Assembly (NCBI GenBank): GCA_958347955.1
Contig: CATVXH010000002.1
Span: 62,001-126,000, forward strand
Direction: 5' to 3'
Length of the DNA stretch: 64,000 bases
Origin: an uncultured Sutterella sp.
GTDB lineage: Bacteria; Pseudomonadota; Gammaproteobacteria; Burkholderiales; Burkholderiaceae_F
Below are positions 32,729 to 41,281 of the stretch, piece after piece. The position numbers and the translations under genes are program-made. The notes beneath the pieces were generated by a model. It was not told where the DNA came from. It made no database searches and worked only from the letters and a program-made list of their open reading frames with translations. How positions within the stretch are numbered: the first letter of the stretch is position 1; each line of letters opens with the position of its first letter.

Positions 32729-34738
32729 ATGGCTTCTCAAGTATTGGCCCGCAAGTGGCGGCCTCACGACTTTGAAAGTGTGGTGGGGCAGGAGCCCGTG
32801 GTTCAGGCGCTCACGCACGCTTTGCGTGAAAACCGGCTTCATCACGCCTATCTCTTTACCGGGACACGGGGTGTGGGTAAAACAACGCTGTCTCGCATTC
32901 TCGCCAAAAGTCTTAACTGTGTGGGGCCGGACGGCAAAGGCGGCGTGACCGATCATCCGTGCGGTGTTTGTGAAGCGTGCCGCGCGATTGACGAGGGGCG
33001 GTTTGTCGATTACATCGAAATGGACGCGGCGAGCAACCGCTCGGTTGAGGAAATGACCGCGTTACTTGAGCAGGCGATGTACGCGCCCACCAACGCGCGC
33101 TACAAGGTCTACATGATCGACGAAGTGCATCAGCTCACTTCCCATGCCTTTAACGCCATGTTAAAGACGCTTGAAGAGCCGCCCGAGTATGTGAAATTCA
33201 TTTTGGCGACGACCGATCCGCAAAAGGTGCCCGTGACGGTGTTGTCTCGATGCCTGCAGTTTAATCTTAAGAATGTCTCGCCTCAGACGGTGGCCGATCA
33301 TATGGCCCATATTCTTAAAGAGGAGCATATTCAGGCGGAACCGGCCGCGTTGAAGTTGCTCGGCGTGGGAGCGCGCGGCTCCATGCGTGACGGTTTGAGT
33401 TTGCTCGATCAGGCGATCGCCTTTGCGGGCGACAAACCGATTACGCTCGAGAGTGTGCGTGAAATGCTCGGCATGATGGACAGCGATGTGCTCATCAAGC
33501 TGTTGGGCTACTTGGCCGAAGGCAAGGCCCACGAAATGATGCAGATAGCCGAGCAGATGTCAATGAGGAGTCTTTCGTTCGGACAGGCTATCCGGGACCT
33601 CGCGTCTTTGCTTCACCGCATTGCGCTCGCGCAATTTGATCCCGCGGGCATCGCCGCCGATGAAATGGATCGGGAAGCGGTGATGGCGCTTGCCCGCACG
33701 TTTTCGCCCCAGGAAGTTCAGCTTTACTATCAGATCGCCTTAAATGCCAGAGGCGACATGAATTTGGCACCTGATGAGTACGCCGGTTTCACGATGGCGC
33801 TTTTGCGCATGCTTGCCTTTAAACCGGCCGGCAGCGTTCAGGTCCAGTTACCGCAGCGCTTCAAAGGTCCGTCTTCTGAATTGTCTCAGGCGTCTGAAAA
33901 GACAGAAAATAAAGTCGAGCAGACGATAAGTAAGGATGCGGAGGTGAAGCCGGTTGAGAAAAAGCCGGCGGCTGTCGAACCCGCTCCATGGGAGGAAGAA
34001 GCTCCTTTGGGGGAGTCTGATCAGGGCGGTCGCGGTAAAGCGATTGCCCGGGAAGAGGCTCAGACAGCTCAGACAGAAAAACCGGCCTCCTTGCCTGAAG
34101 AAGATGATGTGCCCTATGTGGATGACTACGATGAGTATGCGTCACAAATGGAGCCCTCCGTTGAGGATTACGGATTTGAAATGACGGCGCAGGACAGCGC
34201 GCCTCAAGAGGAGGAGCCGGCGGCAGATTCTTTTGCCGATCAGTATGATTTCGCGGATTCGGTAGAGGAAATTCCGGAATTTACTGACATTGGGCGGCAA
34301 TGGTACGAGAAGCTTCGCTATACGTATCCCGCGAGCTACGCCAAGGATATCCTTGAGCGCAGTGAATGCGTGGCCATTGACGGGGATTTGATCACCTTGA
34401 GACTGGATCCGAGGTTTGAAAATCGCCCGAAAAATCAAAAAGCCATGCTTCTTGTGCAACGCATCGTGGATTCGCTTTTTGGACGAAGAATGCGATTTAA
34501 GTTTGAGTTTGAAACTCCGCGCTCGCGCACAATCAGCCAAGAGCGCAACAGACTCAAGCGCGAGCAGAAGCTTCAAGAGGAAGCCGAACACCGAAAAAAT
34601 AAATTTGTAACCATAACCGATGAAGCGGAACGCAAACAAGCCATCGAGGCGTTGAAGAAAACTCCTTTGGCGCGCACGATAACGAGACGCTTTAATGCGA
34701 GAATAGATGCGATGTCGGTGAAAAAGAAAGTTTCTTAA
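32729..34738 (+). CDS. dnaX: DNA polymerase III subunits gamma/tau
   Basis: A 669-residue clamp-loader ATPase. It has Walker A GTRGVGKTT, the zinc module CGVCEACRAI, Walker B IDEVHQL and sensor 1 ILATTDPQ, then domain III, an acidic low-complexity linker (about 400-510) and a C-terminal tau part. A heptamer G AAA AAG at 33958-33964, codons 411-412, has GGAGG 13 bases upstream. A -1 shift there would give 18 more codons and stop at 34018-34020, making a 430-residue gamma, close to the 431 of E. coli. It heads a dnaX-ybaB-recR operon. Confidence 0.96.
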   Translation: MASQVLARKWRPHDFESVVGQEPVVQALTHALRENRLHHAYLFTGTRGVGKTTLSRILAKSLNCVGPDGKGGVTDHPCGVCEACRAIDEGRFVDYIEMDAASNRSVEEMTALLEQAMYAPTNARYKVYMIDEVHQLTSHAFNAMLKTLEEPPEYVKFILATTDPQKVPVTVLSRCLQFNLKNVSPQTVADHMAHILKEEHIQAEPAALKLLGVGARGSMRDGLSLLDQAIAFAGDKPITLESVREMLGMMDSDVLIKLLGYLAEGKAHEMMQIAEQMSMRSLSFGQAIRDLASLLHRIALAQFDPAGIAADEMDREAVMALARTFSPQEVQLYYQIALNARGDMNLAPDEYAGFTMALLRMLAFKPAGSVQVQLPQRFKGPSSELSQASEKTENKVEQTISKDAEVKPVEKKPAAVEPAPWEEEAPLGESDQGGRGKAIAREEAQTAQTEKPASLPEEDDVPYVDDYDEYASQMEPSVEDYGFEMTAQDSAPQEEEPAADSFADQYDFADSVEEIPEFTDIGRQWYEKLRYTYPASYAKDILERSECVAIDGDLITLRLDPRFENRPKNQKAMLLVQRIVDSLFGRRMRFKFEFETPRSRTISQERNRLKREQKLQEEAEHRKNKFVTITDEAERKQAIEALKKTPLARTITRRFNARIDAMSVKKKVS

Positions 34739-34761
34739 CCTATAACGCGAAAGGAAAGATT

Positions 34762-35079
34762 ATGCGTGGAAATATGGGCGCGCTCTTAAAACAAGCCGCC
34801 AGAGTTCAGGAAAACATCAAGCGTTTGCAACACGAGCTTGACCACTTGGAAGTGACCGGCAGCGCCAGCGGCAATTTGGTGCAGGTGACGATGACTTGCA
34901 AGCATTCGCTCAAAAGCGTGAAGGTTGACCCCAGTCTTTTGCAGGAAGATGTGGACATGGTTGAAGATTTGATTTTCATGGCCACTAAAGATTGTTTGGA
35001 AAAGATCGATCAAATCACCAAGGAAAAGATGGCGGCCGCGACGGCCGGCATGCCTTTGCCTCCGGGAATGTCTTTTTAA
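34762..35079 (+). CDS. ybaB: YbaB/EbfC nucleoid-associated protein
   Basis: A 105-residue homodimeric DNA-binding protein: helical MGALLKQAARVQENIKRLQ, strand region TGSASGNLVQVTMTCKHSLK and the proline-rich end MAAATAGMPLPPGMSF are diagnostic. It lies between dnaX and recR, the usual place, and the gap to recR is only 10 bases. Confidence 0.96.
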   Translation: MRGNMGALLKQAARVQENIKRLQHELDHLEVTGSASGNLVQVTMTCKHSLKSVKVDPSLLQEDVDMVEDLIFMATKDCLEKIDQITKEKMAAATAGMPLPPGMSF

Positions 35080-35089
35080 GGACTGACCG

Positions 35090-35692
35090 ATGAGCTCCAT
35101 GAGTCCCAGTCTTGATCAATTGGTTGATGCCCTCAAGCGTCTGCCCGGGCTGGGTCCGCGCTCGGCCGCCCGAATCGCCGAATATCTTTTATCGGAAGAC
35201 AGAGCTCGGGCGGTTAAGCTTTTGTCCGCCCTGGATCGGGCCGTTAAAACTGTCAAGCATTGCGAGTTGTGCAATACGCTCAGCGACGAGGCGATTTGCC
35301 CGATTTGCGCCGACGAGTCGCGTGACCGCTCTAAGCTATGCGTGGTTGAAAGTCCGGCTGACCTTCGAGTCATCGAAGAAACAATGGCTTATCGGGGGCT
35401 TTACTTTGTGCTCATGGGTTTGGTCTCACCCGTTAAAGGAATAGGGGCCGAGGAGTTGCACTTTGATAAACTTCTTCAGCGTGTCAGGGGTGACCATGAT
35501 GTCCGGGAAGTGTTGATTGCGACTCCCTATTCGCCGGAAGGGGATGCGACCGCGCATTTTATTGCGAAGGCGCTGCGAGCGGCCGCGCCGCAGGTAAGGG
35601 TCACTCGTTTGGCAAGAGGCATCCCGGCGGGGGTCGAGCTGGAGTACACGGATGCCAATACGATTGCCGGCGCTATTTTTGCGCGCCGTTGA
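35090..35692 (+). CDS. recR: Recombination protein RecR
   Basis: A 200-residue RecFOR-pathway protein. It has the helix-hairpin-helix LKRLPGLGPRSAARIAEYLL, the zinc finger C-x2-C-x9-C-type (HCELCNTLSDEAICPICAD) and a Toprim domain (LCVVESPADLRVIE, then ATPYSPEGDATAHFI). Length is normal. It is third gene of the dnaX operon. Confidence 0.97.
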   Translation: MSSMSPSLDQLVDALKRLPGLGPRSAARIAEYLLSEDRARAVKLLSALDRAVKTVKHCELCNTLSDEAICPICADESRDRSKLCVVESPADLRVIEETMAYRGLYFVLMGLVSPVKGIGAEELHFDKLLQRVRGDHDVREVLIATPYSPEGDATAHFIAKALRAAAPQVRVTRLARGIPAGVELEYTDANTIAGAIFARR

Positions 35693-35724
35693 TCGTGTTG
35701 AACAACGGAATATAGGGGGAACTT

Positions 35725-36315
35725 ATGGCAAAAGAGCATGTCAAGGCGGCGCTTTTGGAGGCGCGTGAGGCATTGGAAGCCTTGATTGCGGCTGACGACA
35801 CGCAACAGGCGATTGTTGAGGCCGCCCAACTCATGGTCGAGGCCATTCGCTCGGGTAAGAAAATTCTGTCTTGCGGCAACGGCGGTTCACTTTGTGACTC
35901 CATGCATTTTGCCGAAGAAATGACGGGCCGTTTCAGAAGCAATCGTCCGGGCTACGCCGCCATCGCCATATCAGACGCCTCGCATATGAGCTGTGTGGGC
36001 AATGATTTCGGTTACCGTGATGTGTTTTCCCGCTACGTGCAGGCCGTCGGTCAACCCGGCGATGTGCTGTTGGCCATTACCACTTCGGGTACAAGCGGCA
36101 ATGTGATTGACGCGGTTCAAGCTGCTCACGCCAAATCCATGAAGGTGGTGGGCCTGACCGGAAAGTTTGACAGTCCTTTGGCGCAACAGGCCGATGTGGC
36201 CATTGTGACTCCGGCCGGACGTTGGGCCGATCGGGTGCAAGAATTACACATTAAAACCATTCATATTTTGATCGAGCTGATCGAACGGGAATTGGCTCCG
36301 GAAAACTATAAATAG
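35725..36315 (+). CDS. gmhA: Phosphoheptose isomerase (GmhA)
   Basis: A 196-residue SIS-domain protein. ILSCGNGGSLCDSMHFAEEM, AISDASHMSCVGNDFGYRDV and TTSGTSGNVIDA follow GmhA closely, which converts sedoheptulose 7-phosphate to heptose 7-phosphate for LPS core. The related DiaA (replication initiation) has the same fold; the FAEEMTGRF motif and the FSRY segment favour GmhA. The start follows GGGGGAAC 33 bases after recR. Confidence 0.85.
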   Translation: MAKEHVKAALLEAREALEALIAADDTQQAIVEAAQLMVEAIRSGKKILSCGNGGSLCDSMHFAEEMTGRFRSNRPGYAAIAISDASHMSCVGNDFGYRDVFSRYVQAVGQPGDVLLAITTSGTSGNVIDAVQAAHAKSMKVVGLTGKFDSPLAQQADVAIVTPAGRWADRVQELHIKTIHILIELIERELAPENYK

Positions 36316-36385
36316 AGAACTTTTCTGCACTTTTTGCGCTAACTCTAAAAAATAAAAATTTGTTTTAGCCGCCACTGTTTTGCGG

Positions 36386-36446
36386 TAAAATAAGCACCGT
36401 GAAAAACAGATGCCTGAGCTTGATGAGATATAGCTCGGGCTTCTTT
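36386..36446 (+). promoter_or_regulatory. greA promoter and leader hairpin
   Basis: A TAAAAT box (36386-36391) precedes a short leader containing GCCTGAGCT (36412-36420) paired with AGCTCGGGC (36432-36440) and then TTCTTTGTTA, 40 bases before greA. The hairpin can act as the gmhA terminator and as an attenuator making a short leader RNA, as the GraL leader does for E. coli greA. The -35 is not clear. Confidence 0.5.
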
Positions 36447-36480
36447 GTTATCTATTGATTTTGGAAAGAGAAAGAAAACT

Positions 36481-36954
36481 ATGGCGATTCCCATTACTGT
36501 ACGTGGTGCCGAATTGTTGAAGGCCGAACTCAAGCACTTAAAAAGCGTGGAGCGTCCGGCGGTTGTTCAGGCAATTAAAGAAGCTCGTGAAAAGGGTGAC
36601 TTGTCTGAGAATGCCGAGTACGATGCCGCAAAAGAACTTCAAGGTCACATTGAAGGTCGCATCGCAGAATTGGAAGGCAAGCTCTCTTCCCTGCAGGTGA
36701 TTGATCCCAAGGAGCTTGACGCCGGCGGCCGAATTGTTTTCGGCGCAACGGTTGAATTGGAAAACCAGGACACCGGTGAAGTGGTGACCTATCAAATCGT
36801 GGGTGATGACGAGGGTGATATTAAGCGTAATTTGGTGTCGATCTCTAGCCCCATTGCCCGTGCTTTAATCGGTAAGTTTGAAGGCGACGAGACGATCGTT
36901 CACGCTCCGGGCGGCGATCGCGCCTACGACATCCTGACGGTAAAGTATATCTAG
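36481..36954 (+). CDS. greA: Transcript cleavage factor GreA
   Basis: A 158-residue factor that rescues backtracked RNA polymerase. The N-terminal coiled coil carries REKGDLSENAEYDAAKELQG with its acidic tip, and the C-terminal domain (GATVELENQDTGEVVTYQIV, SPIARALIGK) is complete. The ATG at 36481, after AAAGAGAAAG, gives the family N-terminus MAIPITVRGAE; an upstream in-frame start would add 12 residues. It begins the greA/yhbY/rlmE/ftsH cluster. Confidence 0.97.
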   Translation: MAIPITVRGAELLKAELKHLKSVERPAVVQAIKEAREKGDLSENAEYDAAKELQGHIEGRIAELEGKLSSLQVIDPKELDAGGRIVFGATVELENQDTGEVVTYQIVGDDEGDIKRNLVSISSPIARALIGKFEGDETIVHAPGGDRAYDILTVKYI

Positions 36955-36995
36955 AGGAAGGAAAGCGGCGATGCCCGCAAGCGCCGCCGCGATAA

Positions 36996-37027
36996 AAGGC
37001 TCGGCCTTTGTGAAAGCGCCGAGCCTT
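36996..37027. terminator. Bidirectional terminator between greA and yhbY
   Basis: AAGGCTCGGC (36996-37005) pairs perfectly with GCCGAGCCTT (37018-37027), between convergent genes. Confidence 0.8.
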
Positions 37028-37035
37028 CATTAATT

Positions 37036-37458
37036 TTAAAGATTGGCAAAAGCCTTTTTAGTCGTTCTGCCTTTGGCTTGAGCGCGGGTTTTTCGGTGAG
37101 CGGTCGGGCCGCCACGCATGCCGCGGCGAGCTTCGGCCATTTTGCGGCGCTTGGCGCGTTCGGCTTCTTGCTTTTGTTTTTCAGGGTTTGGCCGCCACAG
37201 AACAAGGAGTTTGCCGATCATTTGAATGCGGGCGGCATTTAATCGGTCGGCGACTTCGGCGTAAATGGCTTCTCGTTCTTCACGTTCATCGCCGGGGACG
37301 CGGATTTTGATAAGCTCGTGCGCAAGCAGCGCGCGGTCAATTTCTTTGATAACAGCTTCGGTGAGGCCGTTGGCCCCGAGCAACACCACGGGATCGAGTC
37401 CGTGGGCTTGTCCGCGCAGCGCGAGGCGTGTGTCGCGGTCGAGTAAAAGTTCAGCCAT
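37036..37458 (-). CDS. yhbY: YhbY/CRM-domain ribosome-assembly RNA-binding protein
   Basis: A 140-residue protein. The first 95 residues are a CRM (CRS1-YhbY) domain with LRGQAHGLDPVVLLGANGLTE and the basic ALLAHELIKIRV; YhbY binds pre-50S particles. The last 45 residues form a very basic tail (KQKQEAERAKRRKM, then RKTRAQAKGRTTKK) absent from the 97-residue E. coli protein and likely to add RNA affinity. It is divergent from rlmE. Confidence 0.93.
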   Translation of the reverse strand: MAELLLDRDTRLALRGQAHGLDPVVLLGANGLTEAVIKEIDRALLAHELIKIRVPGDEREEREAIYAEVADRLNAARIQMIGKLLVLWRPNPEKQKQEAERAKRRKMAEARRGMRGGPTAHRKTRAQAKGRTTKKAFANL

Positions 37459-37515
37459 AATACGGTATAAATTGAATTACAAAAAATTTAAGTCTGCGAA
37501 TTTTAAAAGAAAATT

Positions 37516-38166
37516 ATGCCAGTAGCAACAAAAAAATTGCGTTCGAATCGTGCATGGATCGAGCGCCACATTAACGATCCGTTTGTCAAGCGTTCTCGCC
37601 AAGAGGGCTACCGCGCGAGATCGGTCTACAAGCTGATTGAACTCAATGAAAAAGAAAAATTGATCCGTCCGGGAATGTGCGTGGTGGATCTGGGGGCGGC
37701 CCCCGGCAGTTGGACACAGGTTGTGCGGGAAAAACTCGCGGGCAAAGACGGCGAGGTGCGCGGCACCATTATCGCCATGGATATTTTGCCGATGGACCCG
37801 ATTGACGGGGTGACTTTTCTTCAGGGAGACTTCCGTGAGCAGGAAGTGGCTGATAAGCTCACCGAAATTATCGGTGATAAACAGGTCGATTTAGTGCTTT
37901 CGGACATGGCTCCCAATCTCTCCGGTATTGCCGCTGCCGACGCGGCCCGTTGCTTGCTTTTAAATGAGTTGGCGCTTGAATTTTGTCTTGAGCACTTGAA
38001 AGACAACGGTGTTTTCGTCACAAAGGTCTTTCAGGGCAGCGGTTTTTCGCAATACGTAGAGACGCTTAAGAAACACTTTAAGATTGTCTTGACCCGTAAA
38101 CCGGAGGCAAGTCGGGATTCCTCCGCCGAGGTTTACATGGTGGCCAAGCAGATTAAAAAACGTTAA
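37516..38166 (+). CDS. rlmE: 23S rRNA Um2552 2'-O-methyltransferase
   Basis: A 216-residue RrmJ/FtsJ methyltransferase that modifies U2552 in the ribosomal A loop. The GYRARSVYKLIEL basic motif, VVDLGAAPGSWTQV SAM-binding loop and LVLSDMAPNLSG (catalytic Asp) are present, with lysines at the expected K-D-K positions. It lies before ftsH, as in E. coli. Confidence 0.97.
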   Translation: MPVATKKLRSNRAWIERHINDPFVKRSRQEGYRARSVYKLIELNEKEKLIRPGMCVVDLGAAPGSWTQVVREKLAGKDGEVRGTIIAMDILPMDPIDGVTFLQGDFREQEVADKLTEIIGDKQVDLVLSDMAPNLSGIAAADAARCLLLNELALEFCLEHLKDNGVFVTKVFQGSGFSQYVETLKKHFKIVLTRKPEASRDSSAEVYMVAKQIKKR

Positions 38167-38286
38167 CGGATACATGTTAAAAACTGCTAAAAAACATTTC
38201 CAAGTCAAGGAATTGTCGGTATCCTTAACAGTCTGGATTTTGCGTGCGTAAAGTGCACTCTCAGGTAAGGCGAAGGAGCCTAAAAA

Positions 38287-40212
38287 TTGAATCGAAATTT
38301 CTTTAATCGTATTGGTGTTTGGATTATTTTGGCGCTGGTGTTTTTCACGGTGTTCAGGCAGTTTGAGCCTTCAACGTCGCCGGCGGCAACCTCCACGAGT
38401 TATACCCAGTTCATGGACGATGCCAAGGCGGGTAAGATTGCCCGCGTGGATATCAAGGGCCGTGAAATCACAGTTACGCCTGTTGAAGGTCAGAAGTATG
38501 TCATCACGAGTCCGGGTGACTTGTGGATGGTTGATGATTTGAGAAAAGATGGGGTGCAGGTTTACGGTACGCCTGAAGAGGAGCCGTCTTTCTGGATGAC
38601 GGTGTTGATTTCCTGGTTCCCGATGTTGCTGTTGATCGGCGTGTGGATTTTCTTTATGCGTCAGATGCAGGGCGGCGGCAAGGGGGGCGCTTTCAGCTTC
38701 GGAAAGAGCAAGGCCCGTAAACTGGATACCACCAACAATAAGGTCACTTTCGCCGACGTGGCCGGCTGCGATGAAGCCAAGGAAGAAGTGCAGGAAGTGG
38801 TGGATTTCCTTCGCGATCCCTCAAAATTCCAACGCCTGGGCGGTCGCATTCCCCGCGGTATTTTGCTCGTGGGCAGCCCCGGCACCGGTAAGACGCTTTT
38901 GGCCAAAGCCATTGCCGGCGAAGCCAAGGTGCCGTTCTTTAGCATTTCCGGTTCCGACTTCGTTGAAATGTTTGTCGGCGTTGGCGCGGCTCGTGTTCGC
39001 GACATGTTTGAAAACGCTAAGAAAAACGCTCCCTGCATCATCTTCATTGACGAAATTGATGCCGTGGGTCGTCAGCGTGGCGCAGGTCTCGGCGGCGGCA
39101 ATGACGAACGCGAGCAAACATTGAACCAGATGCTCGTGGAGATGGATGGCTTTGAAACGGGAACGAACGTGATTGTGATCGCCGCCACGAACCGTCCTGA
39201 CGTGCTCGACCCTGCGCTTTTGCGCCCGGGCCGCTTTGACCGTCAGGTGGTGGTGCCTCTGCCCGATGTGCGCGGACGCGAACAAATTTTGAATGTCCAT
39301 ATTAAGAAAGTTCCGGTGGGGCGCGACGTGGATCCGGAAGTGATTGCCCGAGGCACTCCGGGTATGAGCGGCGCCGACCTCGCCAACCTTGTTAACGAAG
39401 CCGCTCTTTTTGCCGCGCGGCGTGATGCCAAAGTGGTTGAAATGGTGGACTTCGAACAGGCCAAGGACAAGATTCTCATGGGCGCGGAGCGCCGCAGCAT
39501 GGTGATGAGCGATGATGAAAAGCGTACGACGGCTTATCATGAATCGGGTCACGCTGTGGTGGCTTGGATGCTGCCCAAGAGCGATCCCCTGCATAAGGTG
39601 ACGATTGTGCCGCGTGGCCGCGCTTTAGGCGTGACGATGCAGCTGCCTGAAAAAGATCGCTTCAATTACGATGACGTGTATTTGACCTCCCGCTTGGCGA
39701 TTATGTTCGGCGGTCGCGCCGCCGAAGAAGTCTTTTTGAACCAAAAGACAACCGGCGCCTCCAATGACTTCGAACGCGCCACGCAAATGGCCCGCGACAT
39801 GGTGACGCGCTACGGTATGAGCGATGCGATGGGCGTGATGGTGTACGCTGAAAATGAAGGCGAGGTTTTCCTTGGCCGTTCGGTGACACGCACTACGCAC
39901 GTCTCCGAGGCCACGATGCAAAAGATTGACGCAGAAGTGCGCCGCATTTTGGAAGAGCAATATGCCCGCGCTTGCGATATTCTGAAGGCCAACCGTGAAC
40001 GCGTGGAAGTGATGGTGCAGTGTCTCATGAAGTGGGAAACACTCGATGAAGACCAGATTGCCGATATCATGGAAGGCCGTGAAGTGCGTCCGCCTAAACC
40101 GGGGGCTTCCGCTAAAGCGGACCAAGAGCGTCGTGAAGAGGCTCAGCAAGTAAAATCCGCTCCGGAAACAGGTCCTGAGACGCAGGGCGAGGACTCTGAT
40201 AAAACGGAGTAG
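38287..40212 (+). CDS. ftsH: ATP-dependent zinc metalloprotease FtsH
   Basis: A 641-residue membrane AAA+ protease. Two N-terminal membrane segments flank a periplasmic domain; then Walker A GSPGTGKTLLAKA, Walker B IIFIDEIDAVG, the pore FVGVG loop, and the zinc site HESGHAVVAW. It degrades misfolded membrane proteins and regulators such as LpxC in related bacteria. The start codon is TTG, fixed by AAGGAG nine bases before it and by the family start (NRNFFNRIGVW). The C-terminus is a low-complexity acidic tail. Confidence 0.97.
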   Translation: MNRNFFNRIGVWIILALVFFTVFRQFEPSTSPAATSTSYTQFMDDAKAGKIARVDIKGREITVTPVEGQKYVITSPGDLWMVDDLRKDGVQVYGTPEEEPSFWMTVLISWFPMLLLIGVWIFFMRQMQGGGKGGAFSFGKSKARKLDTTNNKVTFADVAGCDEAKEEVQEVVDFLRDPSKFQRLGGRIPRGILLVGSPGTGKTLLAKAIAGEAKVPFFSISGSDFVEMFVGVGAARVRDMFENAKKNAPCIIFIDEIDAVGRQRGAGLGGGNDEREQTLNQMLVEMDGFETGTNVIVIAATNRPDVLDPALLRPGRFDRQVVVPLPDVRGREQILNVHIKKVPVGRDVDPEVIARGTPGMSGADLANLVNEAALFAARRDAKVVEMVDFEQAKDKILMGAERRSMVMSDDEKRTTAYHESGHAVVAWMLPKSDPLHKVTIVPRGRALGVTMQLPEKDRFNYDDVYLTSRLAIMFGGRAAEEVFLNQKTTGASNDFERATQMARDMVTRYGMSDAMGVMVYAENEGEVFLGRSVTRTTHVSEATMQKIDAEVRRILEEQYARACDILKANRERVEVMVQCLMKWETLDEDQIADIMEGREVRPPKPGASAKADQERREEAQQVKSAPETGPETQGEDSDKTE

Positions 40213-40235
40213 AGCATAACGACAAAATAGACATT

Positions 40236-40262
40236 GCCGGGATTTTTCAATCTCGGCTTTGT
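40236..40262 (+). terminator. Terminator of ftsH
   Basis: GCCGGGAT (40236-40243) pairs with ATCTCGGC (40250-40257), followed by TTTGTTTTT. Confidence 0.85.
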
Positions 40263-40283
40263 TTTTGAAAGGCAGATAAACAA

Positions 40284-41225
40284 ATGCTGTTGGGTTTCTT
40301 TTACGCGGTGGCGGCATGCGCGATTTGGGGCCTGATTTACATCTTCCCGTTACTGTTGCCACAATACGATCCCGTTCTGATTGCCTCGGCGCGCTTCGCC
40401 GTCTATGGTTTTGCCTGCCTTCTTTTCGTGCCTTTCCAAATTCAAAAACTAAAAACCTTTACGCGGCGCGATTGGTTTATGGCGATGCGGCTCGCTTTTT
40501 TCGGCAGCTTTGTCTATTACTGGTCGTTAGTGATGAGCGTGAAGTTATCCGGCGCTCCCATTGCGGGGATGTTGATGTGTTGGATTCCGGTGTTAGTGGC
40601 TGTAGTCTCCAATCTCAGAAATCGAAAGCGAGGCGCCAGCGTCCCGTGGTCGCGGCTTGCCATTCCGTTGATGCTCATTATTGCCGGCATGGTGGTGGCG
40701 AATTGGACGGAATTTCACTACGCCGTTCATGAACAGTCATCCTCTCCCATAGAGTTTTGGGCCGGAGTGGGTTTCGCGGTGCTGTCGCTTTTGCTTTGGA
40801 CCTGGTACCCTATTCGAAACGCCGAGTGGCTTTTAGCCAACAAAAAGAAGGGTCCCAAGGTGTGGGCAACGGCGCAAGGTTTATCCGTTCTGCCTTTTAC
40901 CTTGATCGCTTTTTTTACGGTGAGTTTTCACTTGCATCCGGATCATGTCGGAATATTGGGGCCTGAACCCATGAAATTCGTTCTTTTGATGTTGATCGCC
41001 GGTATCGTTTGCTCTTGGGTGGGAGCGGCTTTCTGGAACGCCATGAGCGAAAGACTGCCCACGGCTTTGGGCGGCCAGCTCATTGTTTTCGAGACGATTT
41101 TTTCAGTGGTTTATGCGCTTTTGTGGCGCGGGGCTTGGCCCACGTTTTCCATGACTGTCGGCATGGGAATGCTGTTGTTGGGTGTGTTGGCGGCACTGCG
41201 GGTATTTCGGAATGTGAAAGCCTAG
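40284..41225 (+). CDS. EamA/DMT family transporter
   Basis: A 313-residue inner-membrane protein with ten hydrophobic segments in two EamA repeats (ACAIWGLIYIFPLLL at the start; the second repeat ends GGQLIVFETIFSVVYALLWRG). DMT exporters move metabolites such as amino acids; the substrate is unknown. It stands where folP-glmM follow ftsH in E. coli, so the usual cluster is broken here. Confidence 0.88.
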   Translation: MLLGFFYAVAACAIWGLIYIFPLLLPQYDPVLIASARFAVYGFACLLFVPFQIQKLKTFTRRDWFMAMRLAFFGSFVYYWSLVMSVKLSGAPIAGMLMCWIPVLVAVVSNLRNRKRGASVPWSRLAIPLMLIIAGMVVANWTEFHYAVHEQSSSPIEFWAGVGFAVLSLLLWTWYPIRNAEWLLANKKKGPKVWATAQGLSVLPFTLIAFFTVSFHLHPDHVGILGPEPMKFVLLMLIAGIVCSWVGAAFWNAMSERLPTALGGQLIVFETIFSVVYALLWRGAWPTFSMTVGMGMLLLGVLAALRVFRNVKA

Positions 41226-41281
41226 AGTTCCGCTATCGGTTTCTGACATAATTGGCGGATTGGATTTTTGGGGTTATTTCG

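Noticed and set aside
38821..39594. 257-codon open frame opposite ftsH
   Set aside because: It mirrors the ATPase domain codons of ftsH; no independent start signal or family resemblance.
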